Shown here piece after piece: positions 34,558 through 43,142 of a stretch of DNA of 64,000 bases. Below the pieces are notes generated by a model. It did not search any database and was not told where the DNA came from. It worked only from the letters and a program-made list of their open reading frames with translations. This DNA comes from Candidatus Tenderia electrophaga. GTDB lineage: Bacteria; Pseudomonadota; Gammaproteobacteria; Tenderiales; Tenderiaceae. The first letter of the stretch is position 1. Every line of letters starts with the position of its first letter. Location: positions 1,860,001 to 1,924,000 of the forward strand of contig CP013099.1 of NCBI GenBank assembly GCA_001447805.1. The letters are read 5' to 3'. Both the position numbers and the translations under genes were made by a program.

Positions 34558-35889
34558 GTGGCAAGACGCCGTCAAAAACTAAAGCCCATGCCTGCAGGGG
34601 CATTTCCCGGCCACGTCGAGTCCCTCGACCACGACGGCCGCGGCGTGGCCCACGTGGATGGCAAGGCGACCTTCATCGAGGGGGCATTGCCGGGCGAAGA
34701 GGTGAGGTTCAAATACCTTACCCAGCACAAGAAGTTTGACGAGGGTTATGTCACCGATATCATCCAGTCCTCGTCCGATCGCGTCGAACCCAAGTGTCCC
34801 CACTTCGACATCTGCGGCGGCTGCAGTCTGCAGCACATGGATGCCGCTGCGCAGATCCAGGCCAAGCAGCAGATCATGCTGGACAACTTCAAGCACATCG
34901 GCAATGTGGTGCCTGAAGAGATATTGCCGCCATTGACCGCCAGCCACTGGGGCTACCGGCGCAAGGCCCGCTTGGGTTGTCGCTATGTCTTCAAAAAGGC
35001 ATCCATGCTGGTGGGCTTTCGCGAACGGCGCAGCGGCCTGCTGGCTGAGCTGAGCCGCTGCGAGGTGCTGCACCCCGCCATCGGCGAGCGCATTATGGCC
35101 TTGCGCGAATTAGTGGGTAGTTTGCAGGCCTACAAGCGCATGCCCCAGATCGAGGTGGCCATCGGCGATGATGTGGTGGCGCTTGTCTTTCGTAATCTCG
35201 ATGAGCTGGTAGAGCAGGATATTGAGCGCCTGGTTCAATTCGGCCAAGACAACCATATCCATATCTATCTTCAGCCCAAGGGGCCGGACAGCGCCTATCG
35301 GCTCTGGCCCGCACAGTCGCAGCTCAGTTATCGTCTGGATGAGTTCGATCTGGAGATGTTGTTTGAGCCCACCGATTTCACCCAGGTGAACGCGGAAATC
35401 AACCGCAAGATGGTGAGCCGGGCCGTCACCATGCTGGATCCACAGCCCAGCGAACGGGTCTTGGATCTGTTCTGCGGCCTGGGCAACTTCAGCTTACCGT
35501 TGGCGCGCAAGGCCGGCCATGTGATCGGCGTCGAAGGCGAGGCGGGGCTGGTGCAGCGGGCGCATGCAAATGCTGCACACAATCGAGTTAGCAATGCGGA
35601 GTTTCATGCCGCTGATCTGGCTCAGGAGCCCCATCAGCACCCATGGTTCGGCGCGGGTTTCGACAAGCTCCTCATCGACCCGCCACGCAGCGGGGCCTTT
35701 GAGATCGTCAAGCATGTGCCGGCCTTTGGCGCCGGTCGGGTGCTCTATGTCTCGTGCAATCCCGCCACCCTGGCGCGCGATGCCCAAGTGCTGGTCGAGG
35801 CGGGATACAGACTCAAGGCGGCCGGGGTGATGGATATGTTTCCGCATACCACCCATGTGGAGTCGATGGCCTTGTTCGAGCAGGGTTAG
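34558..35889 (+). CDS. rlmD: RlmD, 23S rRNA (uracil-1939 C5)-methyltransferase
   Basis: 443 residues. An N-terminal TRAM domain (to about 70) is followed by the iron-sulfur cysteines Cys80, Cys86, Cys89 (KCPHFDICGGCS) and Cys168, matching the spacing of E. coli RumA. The SAM-binding domain has LDLFCGLGNFSLPLA, and the catalytic Cys lies in VLYVSCNPATLARD. It uses a GTG start at 34558 with AAGG close upstream. It methylates U1939 of 23S rRNA. REP-like repeats flank it on both sides. Confidence 0.95.
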   Translation: MARRRQKLKPMPAGAFPGHVESLDHDGRGVAHVDGKATFIEGALPGEEVRFKYLTQHKKFDEGYVTDIIQSSSDRVEPKCPHFDICGGCSLQHMDAAAQIQAKQQIMLDNFKHIGNVVPEEILPPLTASHWGYRRKARLGCRYVFKKASMLVGFRERRSGLLAELSRCEVLHPAIGERIMALRELVGSLQAYKRMPQIEVAIGDDVVALVFRNLDELVEQDIERLVQFGQDNHIHIYLQPKGPDSAYRLWPAQSQLSYRLDEFDLEMLFEPTDFTQVNAEINRKMVSRAVTMLDPQPSERVLDLFCGLGNFSLPLARKAGHVIGVEGEAGLVQRAHANAAHNRVSNAEFHAADLAQEPHQHPWFGAGFDKLLIDPPRSGAFEIVKHVPAFGAGRVLYVSCNPATLARDAQVLVEAGYRLKAAGVMDMFPHTTHVESMALFEQG

Positions 35890-35893
35890 GTTA

Positions 35894-36000
35894 AGCCCCC
35901 TCTTTTGTAAAGAGGGGGTTGGGGGAGATTTAAGGACGTTGAGCCGTTCAGCGTATGGTGAATTAAATCCCCCCTAGCCCCCCTTTTTCAAAGGGGGGAA
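35894..36000. repeat. Inverted pair of REP-like palindromes between rlmD and the quinone oxidoreductase
   Basis: Reverse copy at 35894-35931 and forward copy at 35965-36000, each with a CCCC...TTT-loop-AAA...GGGG hairpin and an outward or inward AAAT-type tail. They fill the gap between two convergent genes and could terminate both. Confidence 0.8.
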
Positions 36001-36007
36001 CCTCGTG

Positions 36008-37006
36008 TCAGTCTGTGGTCAACACTACCTTGCCCATCATCCCCCCGGCCTCGATCAGGCGATGCGCCTCGGCTGCCTGTGCCAGGGACAATTGATGGCT
36101 CACATGGATCTTGAGTTTGCCCTGTTCCATCAGCGCGGCGCACTGACTCAGTATCCAACTCTGGTGGCTCTGCGCCTCAAACAGACCTTGGTGCATCGGC
36201 GTCAGCATCAACTCCAAGCTGACGCGCTGATTGCGCATTCGGGCGGTTTGCCAGTCGGTATCCGGGCCGGGTTGGAGCAGGGTCACCACATCACCGTAGA
36301 CACGTACCGCAGCGAAGGTTTGGTCCAGCACCTTGCCGCCGACGGTGTCGAAACCCACAGCGACGCCGGCACCCTCGGTCCATGCATTGACGGCGGCGAC
36401 TAGATCTTTCTGCTTGTAGATCACCGCCTCATCGGCGCCGAGCTCGCGCACGAATTCAGCCTTGTCTTCATCACCGACGCTGGTGATTACTTTGGCCCCA
36501 ACTGACTTGGCGAGTTGAATCGCCACATGGCCGACGCCGCCGGCGCCGGCATGGATCAAGACTGTGTGTCCGCTTTGAAGGTTGGCGCGATCAAACAGGC
36601 TTTCCCAGGCGGTGATCGACACCAGCGCTGCCGCGGCCGCTTCGGCGAAACTGACGGTGGCGGGCTTGCGGGCGGCGAAGGCTTCATCCACCACTGCCAG
36701 TTCGGCATAGTTGCCGGGATGAGCGCCGATGCCGCCGTTACAGAAAAAGACCTCATCGCCGGGTTTGAAACGGGTGACTTGCGTGCCCACATCTTCCACC
36801 ACACCCGCGCCGTCGCAGCCGAGGACCGTCGGCAGCTTGTCGGGATAGTAAGTCCCGCGGCTACGCAGTTTGGTATCCACCGGATTGACGCCGGCGACCT
36901 TGAGGCGCACCCGCATGTCGCCGGGGCGCTGCAACTCAGGCGCATCGACCTCTTTTAGCTGCAACACCTCCGGCGGGCCGGGCGCATTCATCAGTATGGC
37001 CTGCAT
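36008..37006 (-). CDS. Zinc-independent MDR-family quinone oxidoreductase
   Basis: 332 residues. A GroES-like N-terminal domain (GVNPVDTKLRSRG, LGCDGAGVVEDVG) is followed by an NADPH-binding Rossmann domain (LIHAGAGGVGHVAIQLAKS, about 144-162). The structural-zinc cysteines of alcohol dehydrogenases are absent, which fits the quinone oxidoreductase (Qor) or zeta-crystallin branch. It probably reduces quinones or enones with NADPH in the cytoplasm. It is convergent with rlmD. The ATG at 37006 follows a GAGGAAAGG Shine-Dalgarno. The physiological substrate is unknown. Confidence 0.88.
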   Translation of the reverse strand: MQAILMNAPGPPEVLQLKEVDAPELQRPGDMRVRLKVAGVNPVDTKLRSRGTYYPDKLPTVLGCDGAGVVEDVGTQVTRFKPGDEVFFCNGGIGAHPGNYAELAVVDEAFAARKPATVSFAEAAAAALVSITAWESLFDRANLQSGHTVLIHAGAGGVGHVAIQLAKSVGAKVITSVGDEDKAEFVRELGADEAVIYKQKDLVAAVNAWTEGAGVAVGFDTVGGKVLDQTFAAVRVYGDVVTLLQPGPDTDWQTARMRNQRVSLELMLTPMHQGLFEAQSHQSWILSQCAALMEQGKLKIHVSHQLSLAQAAEAHRLIEAGGMMGKVVLTTD

Positions 37007-37023
37007 CCTTTCCTCCGCGCGTA

Positions 37024-37950
37024 TTACGCCTCGCTGTCTTTTTCCTGTTTTTCTTTTTCGTGTTTCACCTTACTGAGAAATTCCACCATGAACGCGGCAA
37101 AGACACCCAGCATGCCGCCCAGAATAATCCCGAGGGCGATAATCATCAGGGGGGAGGTGCCTGTTGTCTTGGCGGTCTCTAACGTGACGCTGATCAAGGC
37201 CGTCTCGGGCATGGTATCGAGTTTGTAACGCAGCTCGTTGATCTTGCTTTGCAGCTCAATACTTCGGGTGGTGGCGGCCTGTTCTTCTTCGATGAGCTTG
37301 GTCTGCAGGAATCTGAGCTCGTCCTTAACGCTGAGTCTCACGCTGTCTGAGATGTTTTGCGCTTCTAGATATTGTTGCCTCAGCGTAGCCACATCATCAC
37401 GCAATACCGTCAGGTAGCCGCTGTTCTTAATACTCTCCAAGGTTAAACGCAAGCGCTCGATTTGGTTTTGGATGGCGACACGTTCTTGGTTCAGTTTTTT
37501 GTCGTGCTCGGCGATGAATCGCTGGGCAACCATACTATGCAGTTCATTGACCGCGTCGGGATTGTCAGCCACCGTCTGGGTCTCGAGAATTATCAAATCG
37601 CTATCCTTGGGGGCGCGGGCTTCTATGTTGAGAGCGCTGAGCGTTTCGTTGGCTTTGATCGCATTCAGGGTAGCTGGGATATAGGTTTCTTGCAGCTTGG
37701 TCAGCGCGCTGGTGCTGGACTCAATCTTGGGATCGCCGCCGATTTCTATGGTGGTGGCATAGGTGGTTTTTTCGCTTTTGATAAAGGTCGCGGCGATGGC
37801 TAGGCCGGTGCAGAGCAATAGCGTTAACAGGATGACCAGTTTGCGTCGGTAAAGGACGACAAATAAATCCACCAGACTGATTTCATCCTCCCGGTTGTCG
37901 ATATAATAGGCCGGGACTGGTACCGGGGTGGTGGGTTTGATATCGTTCAT
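37024..37950 (-). CDS. Wzz-family polysaccharide chain-length determinant
   Basis: 308 residues. An N-terminal cytoplasmic part with EDEISLVDLFVVLYRRK leads into membrane segment 1 (about 34-55). A long periplasmic, partly coiled-coil domain follows, then membrane segment 2 (about 272-295, with a Pro-rich TTGTSPLMII start). This is the topology of Wzz co-polymerases, which set the length of Wzy-made polymers. It lies 8 kb from the glycan cluster and in GC-rich DNA, so it may serve that cluster or another polymer. It is divergent from the CYTH gene. Confidence 0.85.
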   Translation of the reverse strand: MNDIKPTTPVPVPAYYIDNREDEISLVDLFVVLYRRKLVILLTLLLCTGLAIAATFIKSEKTTYATTIEIGGDPKIESSTSALTKLQETYIPATLNAIKANETLSALNIEARAPKDSDLIILETQTVADNPDAVNELHSMVAQRFIAEHDKKLNQERVAIQNQIERLRLTLESIKNSGYLTVLRDDVATLRQQYLEAQNISDSVRLSVKDELRFLQTKLIEEEQAATTRSIELQSKINELRYKLDTMPETALISVTLETAKTTGTSPLMIIALGIILGGMLGVFAAFMVEFLSKVKHEKEKQEKDSEA

Positions 37951-38060
37951 ATTTGGTTCTCAAGGTTCAGAAACTGCTTGGACTTTTAACCCTTTGGCTT
38001 TGGCCGGGTCGATATTTATGAGTCAGACATATTACCAGCCCCGTGCCCGGACGGAAACTC

Positions 38061-38540
38061 ATGGCGACCGAAATCGAACGTAAATTCCTGGTTAAAAATG
38101 ATGCCTGGCGCGACGCGGTAAAAAAGGCCTCGTTTTATCGCCAGGGCTACCTGGCCAATTCCGACGGCGCCTCGGTGCGGGTGCGCGTGGCCGACGGCAC
38201 AGGTTATCTAAATATCAAGAGTATGACCCTGGGCGTGAGTCGTCATGAATTTGAATATGTCATCCCCGTGAGTGACGCCGAGCAGATGCTCGATGAACTC
38301 TGCCTCGGGCCCAAGATCGAGAAGACGCGCTATTTTGTCGATCACGGCCATCACCTCTGGGAGGTGGATGTGTTCGAAGGCGACAACAAAGGCCTGGTCG
38401 TGGCGGAAGTGGAATTGAACGCCGAGGACGAAGACTTTGAGCGGCCGTCCTGGGTCGGCCGGGAGGTCTCCGACGACAAGCGCTATTACAACGTCTGCCT
38501 GGTCCAGCATCCCTATCGCGAGTGGAAGGACACCGACTGA
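38061..38540 (+). CDS. CYTH-domain triphosphate tunnel protein
   Basis: 159 residues. The start EIERKFLVK carries the ExExK motif that defines CYTH enzymes; alternating charged strands (VRVRVAD, HEFEYVI, WEVDVFEG, VVAEVELN) build the triphosphate tunnel. Bacterial relatives hydrolyse inorganic triphosphate or act on adenylate-type substrates. The ATG at 38061 matches the family start. The next gene overlaps its 3' end if the upstream GTG is used. Confidence 0.9.
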   Translation: MATEIERKFLVKNDAWRDAVKKASFYRQGYLANSDGASVRVRVADGTGYLNIKSMTLGVSRHEFEYVIPVSDAEQMLDELCLGPKIEKTRYFVDHGHHLWEVDVFEGDNKGLVVAEVELNAEDEDFERPSWVGREVSDDKRYYNVCLVQHPYREWKDTD

Positions 38541-40039
38541 TTTTGACCACGTTTGTCCGTTATGCGCTGCTGCTGGTATTGCTGGGGGCGTTGGCACTTT
38601 CCGGTTGCAGCCGGCCGGATCCTGAGGCGCTGCGCTTCGGCCTCTCCAGCAGCCCCATCAATCTCGATCCCCGTTTTGCCACCGATGCCGCCTCCACGCG
38701 CATCAACCGCCTGCTCTACCAACGTCTGGTGGATTTCGATCAGAACCTACGTCCGCAACCCTCCTTGGCCGAATGGCGCCGGCTCAGTCCGGACCATTAC
38801 CGCTTTCATCTGCTCATGGGCATGGCGACCTTTCACAATGACACCGCATTGACGGCGGCGGACGTCAAGGCGACCTATGCTGCTATTCTCGATCCCGCCA
38901 CCGGTTCGCCTCACCGTGCCGGTCTCAACATGATCGAGGCCATCGAGGTGATTGACGAGCAGACCCTAGATTTCCATCTCAAGGACGCCGATCCCTTGTT
39001 TCCCGGCCGGCTGGTGATCGGCATCCTGCCGGCCGAATTGCTGGCGGCTCAGCATCCCTTCAGCCGGCAACCGGTGGGCAGTGGGCCGTTCCAATTCCTC
39101 GCCTGGCCGGAGGAAGGTAAGTTGGTCCTCGAGCGGCTGGACGACGAGCGCCGTTTCGAATTCATTACGGTCAAGAATCCCACCGTGCGGGTGCTGAAAC
39201 TGCTGCGCGGCGAGATCGACATGTTGCAGAACGATCTGCCGCCCGAGCTGGTCAGCTATCTTGCCGAGCAGGAAGCGATTCGGCTGCGGCGCGCGCCGGG
39301 CTCCAATTTCACCTATCTGGGGTTTAACCTGGAGGACGAGGATACCGGTCGGCTCAAGCTGCGCCAGGCCATTGCCCACGCCATCGACCGTCAGGCCATC
39401 ATCGAATACATCATGGGCGGGGCGGCGACGCGCGCCAGCGCCCTGTTGCCGCCCGATCATTGGGCCGGCGATCCCGATCTAAAACTTTATCCCTACGCCC
39501 CCGCCCGGGCGCGGGTGCTGCTGAAAGAGGCGGGCTACATCGGCGCCAAGCGGCCGCACTTGGTCTACAAGACCTCCAGCGATCCCTTCCGCATTCGTCT
39601 GGCCACGGTGATACAGCAGCAGTTGGCCGAGGTCGGCATTGATGTGGAGCTGCGCAGTTACGACTGGGGCACCTTTTACGGTGACATCAAGGCGGGACGC
39701 TTTCAGATGTTCAGCCTCAGTTGGGTGGGCATCAAGACGCCGGACATCTTCCGCTATGTGTTTCACAGCGAATCGATACCGCCGCGCGGCGCCAATCGCG
39801 GCCGCTATTTTGATAAGCTGGCCGATGAGCTGATCGAGGCCGCTGAGCAGAAGACGGCCTTGGACGATCAGGCCCGGCTGTATGCCGAACTCCAGGCCCG
39901 CCTGTTGCAGCAGTTGCCCTATGTGCCTCTATGGTACGAAGATCATCTCTTCGCCGCGCGCAAAGGGATCAACGGTTATACCCTGGCGCGTGACGGCAAT
40001 TATGACGGACTGATCAATGTCAGCAAAGATGGAACCTGA
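38522..40039 (+). CDS. Family 5 solute-binding lipoprotein of a peptide ABC importer
   Basis: 505 residues. A lipoprotein signal ends in LALSGC (Cys about 29), so the protein is likely lipid-anchored and faces the periplasm. The mature part is a DppA/OppA-type binding protein: LDPRFATDAASTRINRLLYQ, LKLRQAIAHAIDRQAII and the C-terminal LPYVPLWYED. The GTG at 38522 overlaps the CYTH stop; a TTG at 38543 is an equally plausible start. It heads an operon with a YkuD gene and two permeases. No ATPase is encoded nearby. Confidence 0.9.
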   Translation: MEGHRLILTTFVRYALLLVLLGALALSGCSRPDPEALRFGLSSSPINLDPRFATDAASTRINRLLYQRLVDFDQNLRPQPSLAEWRRLSPDHYRFHLLMGMATFHNDTALTAADVKATYAAILDPATGSPHRAGLNMIEAIEVIDEQTLDFHLKDADPLFPGRLVIGILPAELLAAQHPFSRQPVGSGPFQFLAWPEEGKLVLERLDDERRFEFITVKNPTVRVLKLLRGEIDMLQNDLPPELVSYLAEQEAIRLRRAPGSNFTYLGFNLEDEDTGRLKLRQAIAHAIDRQAIIEYIMGGAATRASALLPPDHWAGDPDLKLYPYAPARARVLLKEAGYIGAKRPHLVYKTSSDPFRIRLATVIQQQLAEVGIDVELRSYDWGTFYGDIKAGRFQMFSLSWVGIKTPDIFRYVFHSESIPPRGANRGRYFDKLADELIEAAEQKTALDDQARLYAELQARLLQQLPYVPLWYEDHLFAARKGINGYTLARDGNYDGLINVSKDGT

Positions 40040-40568
40040 CGAACTTTGGATCGAAATCAGCGTTGCCGCGCAGCAGCTGAGGCTGCGTCGCGGCGCGGCG
40101 GTGGTGGCAAGCTTTCCGGTCTCCACCGCCGCCAACGGTGTGGGCGAACAAGACGGCAGCGCTTGTACCCCCCGCGGTTGGCACAAGGTGCGCGCCAAGA
40201 TCGGTGCGGGCGAACCGGAAAACGCCGTCTTTAGCGGGCGCCGGCCGACAGGGGAGATCTACACGCCCGCGCTGGCGGCGCGTCACCCGGAGCGGGATTG
40301 GATACTCAGTCGCATTCTCTGGCTCAGCGGACTGGAGCCGGGCGTGAATCGCCTGGGTAAAGTGGATACCATGAGGCGCTTTATTTATATCCACGGTACG
40401 CCCGACAGTGAAGCCATGGGCGTGGCCAATTCACATGGCTGCGTGCGGATGCGGAATCAGGATGTGATGCGCTTGTTCGACCTGGTGAAGGTAGGGACGC
40501 GGGTGTTTATTGCGGGGGAGGAGGGTGAAATCCCCCCTAGCCCCCCTTTAGTAAAGGGGGGGATATGA
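40017..40568 (+). CDS. YkuD-family L,D-transpeptidase or L,D-carboxypeptidase without signal peptide
   Basis: 183 residues. The YkuD catalytic motif is intact: IYIHGTPDSEAMG then NSHGCVRM, with His and nucleophilic Cys. There is no signal peptide, so it is probably cytoplasmic, like Acinetobacter ElsL, which trims murein tetrapeptides during recycling. This would suit its place inside a peptide-importer operon and near nagZ. The last 14 residues (GEIPPSPPLVKGGI) are encoded by a REP-like repeat that has replaced the original 3' end. The stop overlaps the ATG of the next ORF. Confidence 0.85.
   Translation: MSAKMEPDELWIEISVAAQQLRLRRGAAVVASFPVSTAANGVGEQDGSACTPRGWHKVRAKIGAGEPENAVFSGRRPTGEIYTPALAARHPERDWILSRILWLSGLEPGVNRLGKVDTMRRFIYIHGTPDSEAMGVANSHGCVRMRNQDVMRLFDLVKVGTRVFIAGEEGEIPPSPPLVKGGI
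40527..40563. repeat. REP-like palindrome forming the 3' end of the YkuD gene
   Basis: A forward copy: tail AAATCCCCCCTAG, hairpin CCCCCCTTT-AGT-AAAGGGGGG. It lies inside the coding frame, and the TGA stop comes just after it. Confidence 0.85.
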
Positions 40569-40987
40569 CGGGGCTGCGTCACAGCTATGGTGTTTCCTCT
40601 TGGCGGGACGGAGCCTCGCTAATCTCCCTCATTACTAAAGAGGGAGTGTGGGGGGTTAAAAGGCATGGCGTTTCCTCGAGGGAGGACGGAGCCCCGCTAA
40701 GCCCCCGCTTTTCTAAAGAGCACCCTAAAGGGCATAAAGGGGTTTGGGGGCGAATTAAAGGGCTTGATATTTACGCGTGGCGGGACGGCACCCCGCTAAG
40801 CCTTCTCTCTTTTAAAGAGGGGGTTTGCAGGAGATTTAAAAGACCTAGCGTTTCCTCGTGGCGGGGCGGTGGTCCCATAAGCCCCCTCTTTGCTAAAGAG
40901 CACCCTAAAGGGCATAAAGGGGTTGGGGGGAGATTTAAGGTCTGGGGGAGATTTAACAAGCCAGGAAAGACCCCCCCTCCATGCTGA
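40565..40987 (+). CDS. Possible 140-residue protein encoded by repeats
   Basis: An ATG overlapping the YkuD stop (ATGA) opens a 140-codon frame that runs through four degenerate tandem repeats and ends seven bases into the next permease gene. Each repeat gives the same peptide theme, VSSWRDGAPLSPLF-K, with an optional EHPKGHKG insert. All four copies keep the frame and have no stop. It has no known domain, signal peptide or membrane segment. It may be an untranslated repeat that kept the frame by chance, or a spacer translated to couple the operon. Confidence 0.3.
   Translation: MTGLRHSYGVSSWRDGASLISLITKEGVWGVKRHGVSSREDGAPLSPRFSKEHPKGHKGVWGRIKGLDIYAWRDGTPLSLLSFKEGVCRRFKRPSVSSWRGGGPISPLFAKEHPKGHKGVGGRFKVWGRFNKPGKTPPPC
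40583..40939. repeat. Four tandem copies of an 80-100 bp REP-derived unit
   Basis: Units start at about 40583, 40662, 40761 and 40844. Each has a conserved lead (GTTTCCTCGTGGCGGGACGG), a CCCCTCTTT-loop-AAAGAG hairpin and a G-rich AGATTTAAA tail. Units two and four carry the long form, with CACCCTAAAGGGCATAAAGG inserted. The array separates the YkuD gene from the permease genes of one operon. Confidence 0.85.
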
Positions 40988-41904
40988 GCTTTCTCGTCTC
41001 TCGCCTGGCCAGTGCCCTGTTCGTCGTCTTCGGCGTGACCACCCTGGTGTTCTTCTTTCTGCACCTGGTGCCCGGCGATCCGGTGGAGGTGATGCTGGGC
41101 GAATCGGCCCAGGCCGCCGACCGCGAGGCGCTGCGCCAATCTTTGGGACTGGATCAACCCCTCGCGGTACAATACGGCCACTATCTTGCCCAACTGGTGC
41201 GCTTTGATCTGGGTACCTCGCTTTACTCCCAGCAACCCATCACCGAGATGCTGGCCGAGCGCATCCCGGCCACGGCGGAATTGGCGCTCGCCGCCCTGAT
41301 CGTCGCCGTGCTGATCGCGTTTCCCCTGGGCGTACTGGCGGCGGTGCGCAAGGGCAGCCATTGGGATCAAAGCGCCATGGGCTTGTCGCTGCTGGGTGTC
41401 TCCATCCCCAACTTCCTCATGGGGCCGATCCTGATCCTGGTGTTCTCGCTCTGGCTGGGCTGGTTTCCGGTCAGCGGCCGCGACGGTCTGGCCTCGCTGA
41501 TTCTGCCCGCCCTGACCCTGGGTACGGCCATGGCGGCCATCTTGTCGCGCATGGTGCGCGCCACCCTGTTGGAGACCCTGGGAGAGGACTACATCCGTAC
41601 CGCCCGCGCCAAGGGTCTGAGCGAGCGCCTGGTGATCTGGCGCCATGCCTTGGGCAACGCCTTGCTGCCGGTGATTACCCTGCTGGGTTTGCAGCTCGGG
41701 GTGCTGCTGGGCGGGGCGGTGATCACCGAGGTGGTGTTTTCCTGGCCCGGCCTGGGTCAGCTCACCATTGAGTCCATCCAGCGCCGCGATTACCCCGTGG
41801 TGCAGGCCTGCGTGTTACTGATCAGCCTGAGCTATGTGGTGGTCAACACGCTGACCGACGTACTCTACGGCTGGCTCGACCCGCGCGTGAGGGTGACGGA
41901 ATGA
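40981..41904 (+). CDS. DppB/OppB-type ABC permease
   Basis: 307 residues with about six membrane segments. The N-terminus RLASALFVVFGVTTLVFF and HLVPGDPVEVMLG are typical of DppB. The EAA loop (EDYIRTARAKGLSERLVIWRHALGNALLPV, about 200-229) contacts the ATPase. It forms the inner-membrane channel with the next gene. A repeat-rich stretch of about 410 bases separates it from the YkuD gene. The stop overlaps the start of the second permease (ATGA). Confidence 0.93.
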   Translation: MLSFLVSRLASALFVVFGVTTLVFFFLHLVPGDPVEVMLGESAQAADREALRQSLGLDQPLAVQYGHYLAQLVRFDLGTSLYSQQPITEMLAERIPATAELALAALIVAVLIAFPLGVLAAVRKGSHWDQSAMGLSLLGVSIPNFLMGPILILVFSLWLGWFPVSGRDGLASLILPALTLGTAMAAILSRMVRATLLETLGEDYIRTARAKGLSERLVIWRHALGNALLPVITLLGLQLGVLLGGAVITEVVFSWPGLGQLTIESIQRRDYPVVQACVLLISLSYVVVNTLTDVLYGWLDPRVRVTE

Positions 41905-42695
41905 TCCGCCTGTACTGGCCGGCCGGGGTGCTAGTCGTGTGGGCCTTTCTCGCCCTGTTCGGCGGTTGGCTGGGGCTCATGCCCAACGACATCCACCTGC
42001 CCAAGATCCTGCAAACGCCGGGCATTGATGCCTGGCTGGGTTACGACGACCTGGGTCGACCCTTGTGGGACCGGCTGGTGGCCGGGGCCCGGACCTCGTT
42101 TCTGGTGGCGGTGGTGGTGGTGCTGTTGTCTCTCATCGTCGGTACCCTGATCGGTGCGGTAAGCGCCTATGCCGGCGGCTGGCTGGATCACCTGGTGGTG
42201 CGCATTATCGACATCTTCCTGGCATTTCCCGGCATCCTGCTGGCCATCGCCCTGGCGGGTCTGTTGGGGCCGGGCATTAACAATGTCATCATCGCCCTGA
42301 GCGTGGTGGGGTGGGTGGGCTTCGCGCGTCTGGCGCGGGCCCAGGTGCTCACCATCAAGCATCGCGAGCACGTGGTGGCGGCCCATGCCCTGGGCACGCC
42401 GCCCGCCAAGATTATTCTGAAACACATTCTGCCCTTGATCATGGCACCACTGATTGTGGAGGCCACTTTTGCCGTCGCCGGGGCGGTGATCGCCGAGGCC
42501 GGGCTGTCGTTTCTGGGTCTGGGGGTGCAGCCGCCGGCGGCCTCTTGGGGCAGCATGATCCGCGACGGCGCGCGCTATCTGCTGGTGGCGCCGCACATGG
42601 TGTTGGTGCCCGGGGTGATGTTGATGCTGGTGGTGCTGGCGGTGAATCTGTTGGGGGATCAAATGCGTGATTGGTTGGATGTGCGCGGGCGCTGA
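41901..42695 (+). CDS. DppC/OppC-type ABC permease
   Basis: 264 residues, overlapping the previous gene by four bases. It has an N-terminal membrane segment, YDDLGRPLWDRLVAGARTS (the DppC GTDxxGRDxxSR region), and an EAA loop (EHVVAAHALGTPPAKIILKHILPLI). With the binding protein and the other permease it would import peptides; the ATPase subunits must be encoded elsewhere. REP-like repeats begin about 70 bases after the stop. Confidence 0.93.
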   Translation: MIRLYWPAGVLVVWAFLALFGGWLGLMPNDIHLPKILQTPGIDAWLGYDDLGRPLWDRLVAGARTSFLVAVVVVLLSLIVGTLIGAVSAYAGGWLDHLVVRIIDIFLAFPGILLAIALAGLLGPGINNVIIALSVVGWVGFARLARAQVLTIKHREHVVAAHALGTPPAKIILKHILPLIMAPLIVEATFAVAGAVIAEAGLSFLGLGVQPPAASWGSMIRDGARYLLVAPHMVLVPGVMLMLVVLAVNLLGDQMRDWLDVRGR

Positions 42696-42764
42696 GGCTG
42701 GTCGCGTTTGCCTTGCCCAGCTCGGATGATTTGTCAGGACTCTGAGGGCGCACCAACCCAGCGT

Positions 42765-43060
42765 CCCCCTTTTTTAAAGGGGGATGGAGGGGGATTTACA
42801 GGGCGGCGAAATCCCCCCTAACCCTTTATGCCCGCGAGGGTGCCCTTTTTCAAAGGGGGGAACCGTGAGGTGGTTTCCGGACATCGGCGGATAGTAGGAT
42901 AAGTCCCTGTTTGGCAAAGAGCATCCTGATGTCTCCGCGTTACGCGGGTGTACGTACTTAGCCTCCCCCTTTTTAAAGGGGGATGGAGGGGGGATTTAGA
43001 GGACGGCGAAATCCCCCCTAACCCTTTATGCCCGCGAGGGTGCCCTTTAAAAAGGGGGGC
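42765..43060. repeat. Two direct copies of a compound REP-like unit before nagZ
   Basis: Copies at 42765-42862 and 42965-43060 are nearly identical over about 97 bases. Each is a reverse palindrome (CCCCCTTT...AAAGGGGG, then ATGGAGGGGGATTT), the linker CGGCGAAATCC, and a long-form forward palindrome with CCCTTTATGCCCGCGAGGGTGCCC. The 102-base segment between the copies has no gene. Both lie in the 447-base gap between the permease and nagZ. Confidence 0.85.
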
Positions 43061-43142
43061 GGGAAGGTGGATCTCGGATTAATGAACTAACGACTAACAC
43101 CAACATGACGAATGTATTCACCACAAACACAAGGACAATCCC

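Noticed and set aside
40583-40939. Tandem repeats as a possible CRISPR array
   Set aside because: Units are 80-100 bases, degenerate and contiguous with no unique spacers, and no cas gene is present.
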